From the NCBI GenBank assembly GCA_003523185.1, contig DPGN01000037.1, positions 1-53,567 on the forward strand: a stretch of DNA of 53,567 nt, given 5' to 3'. Shown piece by piece: positions 33,679 through 42,990 of this stretch (position 1 is the stretch's first letter; every line of letters begins with the position of its first letter). Source of the stretch: Halieaceae bacterium (GTDB lineage: Bacteria > Pseudomonadota > Gammaproteobacteria > Pseudomonadales > Halieaceae). Under the pieces are notes generated by a model. It worked only from the letters and a program-made list of their open reading frames with translations. It did not search any database and was not told where the DNA came from. Made by a program: the position numbers and the translations under genes.

Positions 33679-35568
33679 TCACGCGCCGGCTACTTTTATT
33701 TGTTCGTTAACGGCCCGATCCGCCGCATCAATGGCACCATCCACATAGGCATGCGCCTCGGAGTCCGAGTTAGCAATGCTGATGCGCCCTATTTGCGCAC
33801 GCCCGGCAATGTGCGGCCCGTTATAGCGGTTGTAGCTAGGGTTAATGCCAATCCCCTCGAATTCATAGGCATAGCCGTGCGGCCAGCGGTTGAGTGTGAT
33901 GCCGGCCATATCGCGTTCAACATCAAACCCGCAAGGTCCGAGCATGCCATCAAAGTGTTTGATGATGTCGTCTTCAAAGTCCTGATAGGACATCTGTAGT
34001 AGTTGCATGCGCCCTGCCCGATACTGATCCATGGCGGGAAGGCCTCTCGCTGTCGGTGAGTACCAAGCCGTGACCACAATAGGTCTGTCGGTCTCTTGAG
34101 CGTATTCGTAATCGCCAATGCTTACCGGGTAGTCCAGGTGCAAATACTTGAACAAGACATTGCCGGGTGAATAGAACATGAAATGCCCCGCCTCTTTGAA
34201 CGCCTGCCAGTTTCGGAGTGCGAAGGTACCCAAAACAAACGGGATCTTGGTTGACTGTCCAATCGCCTCGATCTGCGCCTGACTGGCCTCGGGACACAGG
34301 TGCGGAATGATCTGGTTGTAGCAGGCCATGACCGCGTGTTTTGCCCGCACGCGGTAGCTTTTACCGCCATTGACGTAGGCGACATCAACGAATTGCCCGT
34401 TGGCTGTATGCTGTGCCCTGACCACCGTGCTGCTGAGACGAATCTTAATGCGATTACCTGACCGATCGAGTCGACTGTAGTCCGCCTTAGCAGTCACCAG
34501 GTCTTCCATCGTGCTACCGGGAATTACATCGGGAATGAGGTGTCGTACCAGGGCGCGCGCAATGCTCGCGTTGCCGTCCGGAAACTTAAAGATATAAGGC
34601 TCTTCCTTTCCCTCGGGGGGTCTAACCCCCACTTCATCGGTCCCCGGGAACCAGTAAATCATGGCTTCCCAGGCCGAAATAGCCTCCCAGCCCGCGCCCA
34701 TCATGGGCAGCCAGGAATCTTGAAGGATCTGCCTTACCGACGCAGGTTGATTGGCGTAGGTCTTGAGGAAATCGAGATAACTCGTTTCACGCAGGACCGC
34801 CTCGCGCTCTGGGTTCGAGAGGCCTTTCAGATAATCCTTCCCGCCCTTTAATAGGCTGGCGAAGGCCTCTTGATCCCCTTTCGGGATCGGCATGTCGCCG
34901 GTGATGTTATTCAGTTGAAAACCCCAGCGATCCCACCAATCCTGAATGGGGTTGTCGGTGATGGCACGTTTCCCAAACGTCGCCTCATCGAAATAGATGC
35001 CGCGGGTCATACCACGCTCCTCGAAGAACGACTGGTCGTGATAGTCATAAAACCGCTCGACGAAGATACCGAGGTCTCTCAGGAGTTGGCTTGCCACCGG
35101 TGAGTAGGCGGAGGGTGTATCAATCGCCTGACTTCCACCGTAGCCAATGAGCGTTTCGCCATCGACCGAGAGCTCGTTACGACGTGCATGCCCGCCGAAG
35201 TCATCGTGGTTATCCAGCACGAGGATCCTGCTGTCGCTTCCGTGACGATCTCGAAAGAACTTCGCGGCCGAAAGTCCGGAGATACCTCCCCCAACCACCA
35301 CGAGGTCATAAGTCGTCTCTGTTTGCTCTTTGGGCAGACTAAACGCCCTGCCCTCGCGTGCCAGTGCGTGAGCCACTTCATAGGTGCCATCGACACTGCC
35401 CCGAATACCGGTGAGCGCGGGTGGATAGTAATCGGGACCCAGTGAGTGAGACGGAATCAAACCTTGCGCCAAAGCCTCGAGCGGCGACAGATGGAGTCCC
35501 GCCGCACCCAAGGCGAGGCCATTCATGAAATCACGTCGGGTAAGGTTTGGTTTCACTTTACGCTTCAT
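33679..35568 (-). CDS. Tat-exported NAD(P)/FAD-dependent oxidoreductase
   Basis: 629 residues. Twin-arginine signal LTRRDFMNGLAL (Arg11-Arg12), so the folded flavoprotein is moved to the periplasm. The dinucleotide-binding loop DLVVVGGGISGLSAAKFF (89-105) is followed by the ribose-binding acid in ILVLDNHDDFGGHARRNEL. A C-terminal FAD-contact segment SIANSDSEAHAYVDGAIDAADRAV follows. It resembles a family of large periplasmic amine-oxidase-like flavoproteins with no defined substrate. It is followed by an exported cupin, and the next gene upstream is divergent (DUF3604). A role in oxidising a small molecule in the periplasm is inferred from the location and fold only. Confidence 0.9.
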   Translation of the reverse strand: MKRKVKPNLTRRDFMNGLALGAAGLHLSPLEALAQGLIPSHSLGPDYYPPALTGIRGSVDGTYEVAHALAREGRAFSLPKEQTETTYDLVVVGGGISGLSAAKFFRDRHGSDSRILVLDNHDDFGGHARRNELSVDGETLIGYGGSQAIDTPSAYSPVASQLLRDLGIFVERFYDYHDQSFFEERGMTRGIYFDEATFGKRAITDNPIQDWWDRWGFQLNNITGDMPIPKGDQEAFASLLKGGKDYLKGLSNPEREAVLRETSYLDFLKTYANQPASVRQILQDSWLPMMGAGWEAISAWEAMIYWFPGTDEVGVRPPEGKEEPYIFKFPDGNASIARALVRHLIPDVIPGSTMEDLVTAKADYSRLDRSGNRIKIRLSSTVVRAQHTANGQFVDVAYVNGGKSYRVRAKHAVMACYNQIIPHLCPEASQAQIEAIGQSTKIPFVLGTFALRNWQAFKEAGHFMFYSPGNVLFKYLHLDYPVSIGDYEYAQETDRPIVVTAWYSPTARGLPAMDQYRAGRMQLLQMSYQDFEDDIIKHFDGMLGPCGFDVERDMAGITLNRWPHGYAYEFEGIGINPSYNRYNGPHIAGRAQIGRISIANSDSEAHAYVDGAIDAADRAVNEQIKVAGA

Positions 35569-35871
35569 AGGCTGAGTAACTGCTCCTGATCAACTCTTGT
35601 CAATCGTGAGTGGCTGAATGGGTCACGCTAGGCTGCTTTTATTTGAGCACCTTAGGCCAGAGTGTCGAAAAACCAAAGCGCTCGAAGTCGTCAGCGCATT
35701 GTCATTTACTCAAAGGAGGAACCGAATCACGCATCGCTCGATGTTTGTCATAAGATATAGCTGTGCAGACGCAGAAACAGCGTAACGAAATGGCTTGTTG
35801 GCGAACGCCGAGCATGAGGAAATAGCGATACTCGGTAGGTCACCAGAATAAAAACAGAGGAGCGAACATTG
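35569..35871. other. Divergent intergenic region, flavoprotein and DUF3604 gene
   Basis: No gene is visible. It must hold promoters for both directions. AT-rich stretches occur around 35740-35765, and a strong ribosome site (GAGGAG, 35857-35862) sits before the plus-strand ATG. No clear operator or terminator is seen. Confidence 0.4.
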
Positions 35872-37788
35872 ATGTCGACCGTCAAAAAGACCCTACTTCT
35901 TGCAACCCCCGTGGTCCTGCTTTGTGGGTGGTTTGCTTACGACTACTTGATGACCAACCTCAAATTTATACCTACGACTGCTGAAGAGCGCGCGGCAATT
36001 CGTGCTGAGGTCGCGGCACAAGACGAAAACGCCTTATACAAACCCGCGCAGAGCCCGCGGTCAATTCAGCCGGCAAACCCCCTTAACAACATTTACTTTG
36101 GAGACCTACACATTCACTCGAGTCTGTCTGCCGATGCCTACCTCTTTGGCAACCGACGTGATCTTGATGCGACCTATCGGTTTGCCAAGGGAGAGTCTGC
36201 CCCCATTGAGACCGGTGAGGTCATCGAACTTACCCGGCCATTGGACTTTGCCGCGGTCACGGACCACGCCGAGGGCTTTGGGCGGGTCGTGGCGTGCTCG
36301 GAGCCCGCGACTCCCGAAATCGCAGAGGACTGTGAACTCATCAACAACCCCACACTTCTCTCATTTCTCGAGCTACGAGCCAATATGGAAAATCGGCCGT
36401 TGGTTGAAAATCTCCGCTACTTCGGCAATGACAGAGCCGTAGAGCGGCAGTATCACCTTGATACGTGGGAGGCGATCAAGGCCGCTGCAGAACGACACAA
36501 CGAACCCGGAGTGTTCACTACTTTTGCAGCGTATGAGTACTCCCCCGCCATGGTCGACCGCGGTAAGCACCACCGTAACGTTATCTTTCGCACGAGTGTC
36601 ACGCCCGACTATGCCGTATCAGCCTACGACGCAGACTCCGAAATCGATCTCTGGAAACAGCTGGATGTGACCTGCGGAACGGACTGTGAATTCCTAACCA
36701 TTCCTCACAATCCCAATAAAAGTTGGGGCTTGGCCTTCGCCAGCGAAACCATTGATGGCATTCCCTATACCCGCGATGACTGGCGCCTTCGGGAGAAATT
36801 TGAGCCTCTGGTTGAGATGTTCCAGATCAAGGGTAATTCCGAATGTGTGCTGGGTTATGGTGCCACCGACGAAGAGTGTGGCTTCGAGCAGTTCTTACCT
36901 GTCTGTGAGGAGGGCCAAGTCACGCTATGTATTCACCCCACATCAATGGTTCGTGATGGGCTAAAGAAGGGACTGGTGTTGGAGCAATCACTCGGCTTTA
37001 ACCCCATGAAGTTTGGCCTCATGGCCTCCACTGACACGCACAACTCGAACCCGGGTGATGCTGAAGAGTGGGACTATCGTGGCGCAAACTCCTATGTGGG
37101 CTCGCCTGCGAAAAACAGGCTACAAGATGGCGTACGTCAGCCCAAAGTCGCCAACCCGGGTGGCTTAGCTGCCGTGTGGGCTCGGGAAAATACGCGTGAT
37201 GCCTTGTTCGATGCCATGAGCCGGCGCGAGGTCTATGCGACCAGCGGGACGCGACCAACCTTACGCTTCTTTGCCGGTGCTGAATTACCCGAGAATCTTA
37301 CCCAAACGGGTGATCTGGAAGCCGCTTATGCCAACGGTACTCCCATGGGTGGAACCCTCGATGCTGATGCCGGTACGCCGCGACTCTTCGTGTGGGCAAC
37401 GCAAGACCCTGACCATGCGCCGTTAGCGAAAATACAAATCATCAAAGGCTGGCTCGAGGACGGTGAGGCACGTGAAAAAGTCTTTGATGTTGCCTGCGCC
37501 GATAGCGATGCCGGTGGTGCCTGTGTTTCGACCAAAGCACCGGTCGATCTCAGTGACTGTTCCTGGTCTGACACCGCAGGTGCACCTGAACTACGCGCCG
37601 ACTGGGTAGACCCGGACTATGATGCCGCTCACAACGCGTTTTATTACGCGCGGGTCATTCAGATACCGAGCTGCCGCTGGACAACCTATGACAGTTTAAG
37701 GTTGGGACTGGCGCCACCGACAGATGTGCCGGCCACAATCACTGAAATGGCCTGGAGTTCACCCATCTGGGTATCGGCGAGAGACTGA
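35872..37788 (+). CDS. DUF3604 domain protein (PHP-like phosphoesterase fold)
   Basis: 638 residues. N-terminal membrane segment (TLLLATPVVLLCGWFAYDYLM) acting as an anchor or uncleaved signal. The domain begins at NNIYFGDLHIHSSLSADA, with VTDHAEGFGRVV, TIPHNPNKSWGL and GLMASTDTHNSNPGDAEEW, which carry metal-binding His and Asp residues of a PHP-like centre. Cys residues in pairs (VTCGTDCEF, CVLGYGATDEECGF) suggest disulphides in the periplasm. DUF3604 genes are frequent in marine proteobacteria and their substrate is unknown. The ATG at 35872 is chosen over the TTG just before it, because GAGGAG is spaced 9 bases away. Confidence 0.85.
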   Translation: MSTVKKTLLLATPVVLLCGWFAYDYLMTNLKFIPTTAEERAAIRAEVAAQDENALYKPAQSPRSIQPANPLNNIYFGDLHIHSSLSADAYLFGNRRDLDATYRFAKGESAPIETGEVIELTRPLDFAAVTDHAEGFGRVVACSEPATPEIAEDCELINNPTLLSFLELRANMENRPLVENLRYFGNDRAVERQYHLDTWEAIKAAAERHNEPGVFTTFAAYEYSPAMVDRGKHHRNVIFRTSVTPDYAVSAYDADSEIDLWKQLDVTCGTDCEFLTIPHNPNKSWGLAFASETIDGIPYTRDDWRLREKFEPLVEMFQIKGNSECVLGYGATDEECGFEQFLPVCEEGQVTLCIHPTSMVRDGLKKGLVLEQSLGFNPMKFGLMASTDTHNSNPGDAEEWDYRGANSYVGSPAKNRLQDGVRQPKVANPGGLAAVWARENTRDALFDAMSRREVYATSGTRPTLRFFAGAELPENLTQTGDLEAAYANGTPMGGTLDADAGTPRLFVWATQDPDHAPLAKIQIIKGWLEDGEAREKVFDVACADSDAGGACVSTKAPVDLSDCSWSDTAGAPELRADWVDPDYDAAHNAFYYARVIQIPSCRWTTYDSLRLGLAPPTDVPATITEMAWSSPIWVSARD

Positions 37789-37814
37789 AGCGCCTACCTA
37801 AACCTTGGCTTTTT

Positions 37815-37855
37815 ATGCTTTTAGTTGCTTTTCGGCTCAATTTTGATGCTTTTAG
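37815..37855. repeat. Repeated AT-rich decamers between the DUF3604 and lipoprotein genes
   Basis: ATGCTTTTAG occurs at 37815-37824 and 37846-37855, with further related TGCTTTT and TTTTTA words between 37811 and 37885. This looks like a decayed tandem duplication in the convergent gap. No G+C-rich stem is present, so it is not an obvious terminator. Confidence 0.5.
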
Positions 37856-37881
37856 CGAGCTTTAATTGTTTTTATTGATTT

Positions 37882-38238
37882 TTAGCTGTCGCTGTCTGGG
37901 AAGTCTTCGTGGTCCAAATCGCCCTTCTCCGGCGGCGTCAGAATAAGCTTTTGGGGTTTTTCTTTCGACTTGCCCGGAGGCTCGTTCGTATCCCATCGCA
38001 CACATCGGTCGATCGCTACAGTGCCCTGCGGATTATCAATGGTGTTGGCCAAACTGTATTCGCCCGCAACAACACCGGCCTTGGGTGCCACTTCCTTGCT
38101 CAAACACTTCGGGAAGTAAGGTGCGCTATCGAGGCCCAGTTCCTTCTCCAGCGCAGCGACCGTGCGCTCGTCAGGAGTGGCGCAACCCACGAGTGTGAAG
38201 CTGCTGATGACAACAACAAGGCCAATTGAGAAGCGCAT
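37882..38238 (-). CDS. Small lipoprotein of unknown function
   Basis: 118 residues. A signal peptide with a lipobox (TLVGC, Cys19) marks it as a lipoprotein. The mature part begins ATPDERTVAALEKELGLDSAPYFPKC and has three further Cys pair candidates (FPKCL, DRCVRW). The C-terminus is charged and Pro-rich (EPPGKSKEKPQKLILTPPEKG). I do not recognise a family. It is convergent with the DUF3604 gene and divergent from the S9 peptidase; no operon partner is visible. Asp/Ser repeats at the end (DSDS) come from a GACAGC duplication just before the TAA. Confidence 0.7.
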   Translation of the reverse strand: MRFSIGLVVVISSFTLVGCATPDERTVAALEKELGLDSAPYFPKCLSKEVAPKAGVVAGEYSLANTIDNPQGTVAIDRCVRWDTNEPPGKSKEKPQKLILTPPEKGDLDHEDFPDSDS

Positions 38239-38514
38239 GGGCAGTCCCTCTGCTCGATTGCTAATAGCTTAGTACGGTCACTCGGCTTTTTCGAGGACCA
38301 ACAGTTAAGGGAGAGAAACAATCAGTCAGGGCCTCATCGGCTACTGACTCAGCGAGCACCCAATCAGCTAATGGTTGTCCTGAATATCGACACCAACAGT
38401 CTCCCAAAACGGGTCAACTTCATCAGCGCTATGGCTCGAAAAAGACAGGGCTTTTCGGCCGATACGGCTTCGGTAATACTCTGTTACCAACTACACTGAT
38501 AAGAACAACTTCAT

Positions 38515-40617
38515 ATGACACCTCAGACAATACGCCTATTCCGAGTTCCACTCGTTTTTAACATCCTCTTAAGCTCGCTCGGCGCTCTCGCCTTGCAGGG
38601 AAATTCAGCCTTCGCAGAAGGTCTACCCGCCTTCAGCGCTGAAGACGTGTTTGAAATGGAATACGCCAATGACCCTCAGGTATCGCCGGACGGGTCTCAT
38701 GTGGCCTACGTCAGAAGCTCCATGGACATCATGACTGACCGCACGCGTCGGACCATTTGGGTGGTTGATGTTGATGGCGACAACCACCGTCCATTGGTCA
38801 GTGGCGCAGGGAATTTCAGCTCGCCGCGGTGGTCGCCGTCCGGTGATCGGCTGGCCTACCTGTCAAATACCGAAGGCAAAACCCAGTTGTTCGTGCAATG
38901 GCTCGACGGTGGTGAAACCGCCAAAGTAACCACCCTACCCGAATCTCCACGAAGCATTGTCTGGTCGCCCGATGGCAAGCACATTGCCTTTACCCGGTTC
39001 GTGCCCTCGCCCCCACCAACACTCGCAGACATGCCGGCCAAACCAAAAGGTGCCAAGTGGGCTGAGCCTGCAACCGTGGTTGATCGCATGACTTTCCGAT
39101 TCGATGGTGGCGGCTACCTACCTACGGGTAACCAGCAGGTATTCGTGGTGCCCGCCGACGGCGGCACGCCGCGTCAGATGACCTCAGGGGACTACCCCAT
39201 CAGTGGGTCGGTCTCGTGGATGCCCGATAGCAAATCGATCGTCTTCTCAAGCAATCGACGGGAGGATGTCGAGTACCACCCTCGTCAAAACGATCTGTAT
39301 GCGGCCTCACTAGCAACCGGCGAGCTAACACAAATGACGGACCACGCCGGTCCTGAGGGAAATCCCGCGGTGTCACCTAGCGGTCGATACCTCGCCTATA
39401 CCTCGGCGTCTGACAAACGGCAGGGCTATAACCTCGCCGACCTGCGCGTCATGGATTTAACCTCGGGCGAGAGTCGCTCGCTAACGGCTGATCTCGATCG
39501 GTCGGTGTCTGATATTCAGTGGTCAGCTGACAGCAAGAGTGCCTGGATTCGCTACAACGATTTAGGCATGGCGCGCATTGCCGAGGTTGATCTCAAGGGT
39601 AACCTCAAGCAAGCCGATGTTGTGCTTGGTGGTACGGCACTGGGTCGTCCTTACACCAGCGGCACGTTCTCAGTCGGGGGTAAAGGCCGTATTGCCTACA
39701 CGCTGGGTCGGGACGATCGACCTGCAGACCTCGCGCTAATGCGTTCTGGCAAGCAACCGCTGCAACTCACCGACCTCAACAGCGACCTCATGGGTCAGCG
39801 CGAGATGTCGCGGGTTGAGCCCATGGTCTGGCACTCCTCGCACGACGGGCTTGAAATCGAAGGCTGGGTAATGAAGCCACCCGGCTTTGACACCGAAAAA
39901 CAGTACCCCATGATTCTGGAGATTCATGGCGGTCCCCACTCGGCCTATGGCCCGAACTATTCGACCGAAGCGCAGCTGTTCGCGGCGGCAGGCTACGTGG
40001 TGTTCTACACCAACCCCCGTGGCAGCACGAGCTATGGCGAGAAGTTCGCAAATGAAATCGACTTAGCCTACCCCGGCTACGACTACGATGATCTGATATC
40101 AGGCGTGGATGCACTCATCGACAAAGGCTACGTCGATAGCGAGCAACTGTTCGTTACCGGCGGCTCCGGTGGCGGCGTCTTAACTGCCTGGATTGTTGGC
40201 AAAACCGATCGATTCCGCGCGGCCGTGGTTGCCAAACCGGTCATCAACTGGGCGAGTTTCGTGTTAACCGCCGATCTCAACTACTTCTTTGCCACCACTT
40301 GGTTCGATGCGGCCCCATGGGAAGATTACGAGGGTTACTGGAAGCGCTCACCCTTGTCGCTGGTAGGTAACGTCTCAACACCGACGATGCTGCTCACAGG
40401 CGAGGAGGATTACCGAACGCCGATGAGCGAGACCGAGCAGTACTACCAAGCCTTGAAGCACCGCGGCGTTGATACGTTGATGGTTCGCATCCCTGGCGCA
40501 AGCCATAGCATTTACGCGCGGCCCTCCAACCTCATCGCTAAGGTCAATAATATTTTGGCGTGGTTTGAGCGATACAGAGACGATGCGGGCGATGCAGAGA
40601 ACGGTGCGGCTCAATAA
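38515..40617 (+). CDS. S9 family serine peptidase (prolyl oligopeptidase-like)
   Basis: 700 residues. A signal peptide ending near AFAEG is followed by a beta-propeller with WSPSGDRLAYLS, WSPDGKHIAFTR and WMPDSKSIVFSSN repeats, then an alpha/beta-hydrolase domain. The nucleophile is Ser551 in VTGGSGGGVLTAW, the acid is in TGEEDYRTPMSE and the histidine in PGASHSI, so the triad is complete. Such exported dipeptidyl or oligopeptidases trim peptides in the periplasm. It is followed after 78 bases by a beta-lactamase-fold hydrolase on the same strand, and the two may be co-transcribed. No strong ribosome site precedes the ATG. Confidence 0.93.
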   Translation: MTPQTIRLFRVPLVFNILLSSLGALALQGNSAFAEGLPAFSAEDVFEMEYANDPQVSPDGSHVAYVRSSMDIMTDRTRRTIWVVDVDGDNHRPLVSGAGNFSSPRWSPSGDRLAYLSNTEGKTQLFVQWLDGGETAKVTTLPESPRSIVWSPDGKHIAFTRFVPSPPPTLADMPAKPKGAKWAEPATVVDRMTFRFDGGGYLPTGNQQVFVVPADGGTPRQMTSGDYPISGSVSWMPDSKSIVFSSNRREDVEYHPRQNDLYAASLATGELTQMTDHAGPEGNPAVSPSGRYLAYTSASDKRQGYNLADLRVMDLTSGESRSLTADLDRSVSDIQWSADSKSAWIRYNDLGMARIAEVDLKGNLKQADVVLGGTALGRPYTSGTFSVGGKGRIAYTLGRDDRPADLALMRSGKQPLQLTDLNSDLMGQREMSRVEPMVWHSSHDGLEIEGWVMKPPGFDTEKQYPMILEIHGGPHSAYGPNYSTEAQLFAAAGYVVFYTNPRGSTSYGEKFANEIDLAYPGYDYDDLISGVDALIDKGYVDSEQLFVTGGSGGGVLTAWIVGKTDRFRAAVVAKPVINWASFVLTADLNYFFATTWFDAAPWEDYEGYWKRSPLSLVGNVSTPTMLLTGEEDYRTPMSETEQYYQALKHRGVDTLMVRIPGASHSIYARPSNLIAKVNNILAWFERYRDDAGDAENGAAQ

Positions 40618-40695
40618 GCCTTACCCACACATCGAAAACGAAGCAGCGACGGCCTAACCACAACCCAAAGAAATAATTTTTAAGAAGGTAAATCC

Positions 40696-41895
40696 ATGCG
40701 ATCACTCATTACCGCGCTCACTCTGGGCGCCATCACACTAGGTGCTGCAGCAATGCCCGCTAGCGCCGCCACAAAGCAAGAGGTTGAATCTCTACTCGAG
40801 CGACTCAAGTCAGGCGAGCTTGATGCCAATGTTCTGCTGTACCCCACTGCTGATCGCCGTGTTGCGTTTGCCCATACCAACGCCTGGATGCCGACGCGTC
40901 CCTTGTTTCCATCCGAGAATCCCTATGCCCTGACCACAAAGATCGATCGGGACCTTGAAGATGTGAGTTATCAAGTCGGTGGCGAAACGTTCACGGTCGG
41001 TGATTTCCTGAAGCGGGAGCCCCTCCTGGGCATGGCGGTCGTCAAGGGCGACAACATCAAGCTTGAGCACTACGCTGAAGACCATAGCCCGGAGTCCGTC
41101 TGGGTGTCCTTCTCGGTAACGAAGTCATTTACCTCAACTCTCATTGGTGCCGCGGTAAAAGATGGCTTCATCGGCAGTATTGATGATACGGTGGAGACCT
41201 ATTTACCACGACTCAAGGGCACGGCTTACGGCCCAGTGTCGATTAAAAACATCCTTCAAATGTCCTCGGGCGTTGCATGGAACGAGGACTACGCAGATCC
41301 GGATTCCGACGTCGCAAAAGCGGGCACCTTCCAAGGAACCCAACTGACGGACTATTTGCGGACACTGCCGCAACAACATAAGCCTGGGACGGTCTTTAAC
41401 TACAACACGGCCGAGAGCAACCTCTTGGGTGAGGTGTTACGAGCGGCGGTCGGCAACTCGGCGACTGACTACATGAACGCCAAAGTCTGGCAGGGTTTTG
41501 GCATGGAGCACTGGGGAAACTGGATGCAATCGGCCCCATTTGCCGGCGAGACCGGTGGCTGCTGCATCAGTGCATCCATCCGTGACTATGCGCGACTAGG
41601 TATTTTCGTGAAAAACGGCGCAGTGAATGCGGCAGGTGAATCCATTGTGCCGGACGGCTGGATGGCTGAGGCAACCACGCCCTCAAAAGGCTATGAAGGC
41701 TACGGTTACAAGTGGTGGCTCGAGGGCGGCGGTACCTTCATGGCCGCCGGTATCTTTGGCCAGTTCATCTTTATCGATCCAAACAACGATGTCGTAATCT
41801 CGATGCACAGCAATGCGCCCGCTGCCGTGGATACCAACTACCACGCCCATGCCGATGCAGCGATGAAAGCCATTGCGGCGTCCCTCGGTTCGTAA
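40696..41895 (+). CDS. Serine hydrolase, beta-lactamase (class C-like) family
   Basis: 399 residues. Signal peptide (MRSLITALTLGAITLGAAAMPASA), then the class C/EstB fold: Ser140-x-x-Lys143 (SFSVTKSF) is the nucleophile motif and Tyr236 in FNYNTAESN is the general base position. The third motif is less obvious. Family members are esterases, amidases or 6-aminohexanoate oligomer hydrolases; a true beta-lactamase is unlikely, since the KTG box is absent. AGAAGG lies about 9 bases before the ATG. A terminator follows. The broken gene at 32602 belongs to the same broad fold but ends differently, so it is a distinct gene rather than a copy of this one. Confidence 0.9.
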   Translation: MRSLITALTLGAITLGAAAMPASAATKQEVESLLERLKSGELDANVLLYPTADRRVAFAHTNAWMPTRPLFPSENPYALTTKIDRDLEDVSYQVGGETFTVGDFLKREPLLGMAVVKGDNIKLEHYAEDHSPESVWVSFSVTKSFTSTLIGAAVKDGFIGSIDDTVETYLPRLKGTAYGPVSIKNILQMSSGVAWNEDYADPDSDVAKAGTFQGTQLTDYLRTLPQQHKPGTVFNYNTAESNLLGEVLRAAVGNSATDYMNAKVWQGFGMEHWGNWMQSAPFAGETGGCCISASIRDYARLGIFVKNGAVNAAGESIVPDGWMAEATTPSKGYEGYGYKWWLEGGGTFMAAGIFGQFIFIDPNNDVVISMHSNAPAAVDTNYHAHADAAMKAIAASLGS

Positions 41896-41919
41896 ACCCC
41901 GACTTATAAATATACGAGA

Positions 41920-41950
41920 GGTGCACGTTGGTTACGTGCACCCTTTTTTT
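41920..41950 (+). terminator. Intrinsic terminator after the serine hydrolase
   Basis: GGTGCACGT (41920-41928), loop TGGTT, ACGTGCACC (41934-41942), then seven T. A nine-base-pair stem with a classical T-tract. Confidence 0.93.
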
Positions 41951-42019
41951 ATAACAACGGTCTTTGAACAGCGTTTTACGACAGCGGTGAACCTTGAGCC
42001 ACCAAGCTGCGACGAAACA

Positions 42020-42778
42020 CTAGTCCCTGCCCAGTATCAGTGTCGGTACACCGTGGGTTTTGTCACGCACCGTGCAAACCTGGGTGCCAGGACGTCGGCC
42101 GGTACGAATTTCTGAAACATCAAAACCACGCTCGGTGAGTTCAGCATGGGTCGCTTCGATATCGTCCGTACGCCAGCTCAAACCGAAGAAACGGTCCCGC
42201 TCGGGACCCATAGGTTTCGATAGCGGCTGATACACCTCAACAATGAGATCACCGCATCGAAAGAACATCAGCCGCGCATCCCAGTTCTCGTTGGTGAGAT
42301 CAAGTCGCATATCAAGCTGTAAGCGTCCACTCAGTAACGCTGAGGTAAAGTCTCCATCGCCACTGGCCACCACCGCGTGATCAAGACCTGATAAGGCGCC
42401 CGGGCATGGCAAGTCGATGGACTCAAGGTCACGCGCTGTCGTCATAGCGAAATTGACGCTGCGTGTTGTGTCCGGGTCGAGGGAAAGAAAGTGATCATCC
42501 GACGCATCATCGACGATCTCGATACCTACATTGGGCAGTCGGCGACGCGCAGCGTCCAAGTCAGGACAGCCAAAGACCAGCTGTTTGAGGCCCTGTCTCT
42601 CTGAGGTTTCAACCAATCGCAGGCAGGTATTTGCCAGCTGAAAGCTCACCGAAGAATCGCCTCGGAACTCCCCTTCCTGCCCGCCAGTCCCCGTCAGCGC
42701 CGCGTAATCAATTGCCGCAGCAGCCAGGTCGTTAACACCAACAACGACGGAATCGAGCTGAGAAATCATTCGGGACAT
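42020..42778 (-). CDS. VOC family (glyoxalase-like) protein
   Basis: 252 residues with two beta-alpha-beta-beta-beta units: the first starts QLDSVVVGVNDLAAAAIDYAALTG, the second GLDHAVVASGDGDFTSAL. Both are followed by the usual strands, for example LIVEVYQPLSKPMGPERDRFFGLSW and THAELTERGFDV. The VOC fold places a metal or substrate between the units; a complete His/Glu metal set is not evident, so catalytic activity is uncertain. AAGGAAGG precedes the ATG. It is a single gene, convergent with the serine hydrolase and downstream of dinB on the same strand with 212 bases between. Its substrate cannot be inferred. Confidence 0.8.
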   Translation of the reverse strand: MSRMISQLDSVVVGVNDLAAAAIDYAALTGTGGQEGEFRGDSSVSFQLANTCLRLVETSERQGLKQLVFGCPDLDAARRRLPNVGIEIVDDASDDHFLSLDPDTTRSVNFAMTTARDLESIDLPCPGALSGLDHAVVASGDGDFTSALLSGRLQLDMRLDLTNENWDARLMFFRCGDLIVEVYQPLSKPMGPERDRFFGLSWRTDDIEATHAELTERGFDVSEIRTGRRPGTQVCTVRDKTHGVPTLILGRD

Positions 42779-42990
42779 ACCGCCCTTCCTTCGGTTTCAT
42801 CATCTAAGTCAGAGACACAAGGATACGTGGCTGCTTTTTCAAACCCAAGGGCTATCGCCTGCCACAAGAAAATCTTAATCGGGTTGCCAGTACAAAGCCC
42901 TCTCTCAGACGAGAGGATGGGTTCATTATGAGTTTCGCTGGGTTTGACCGAGCGAAGTCAGTCTGGATCAGTTATACGTGTGAATGCGAT

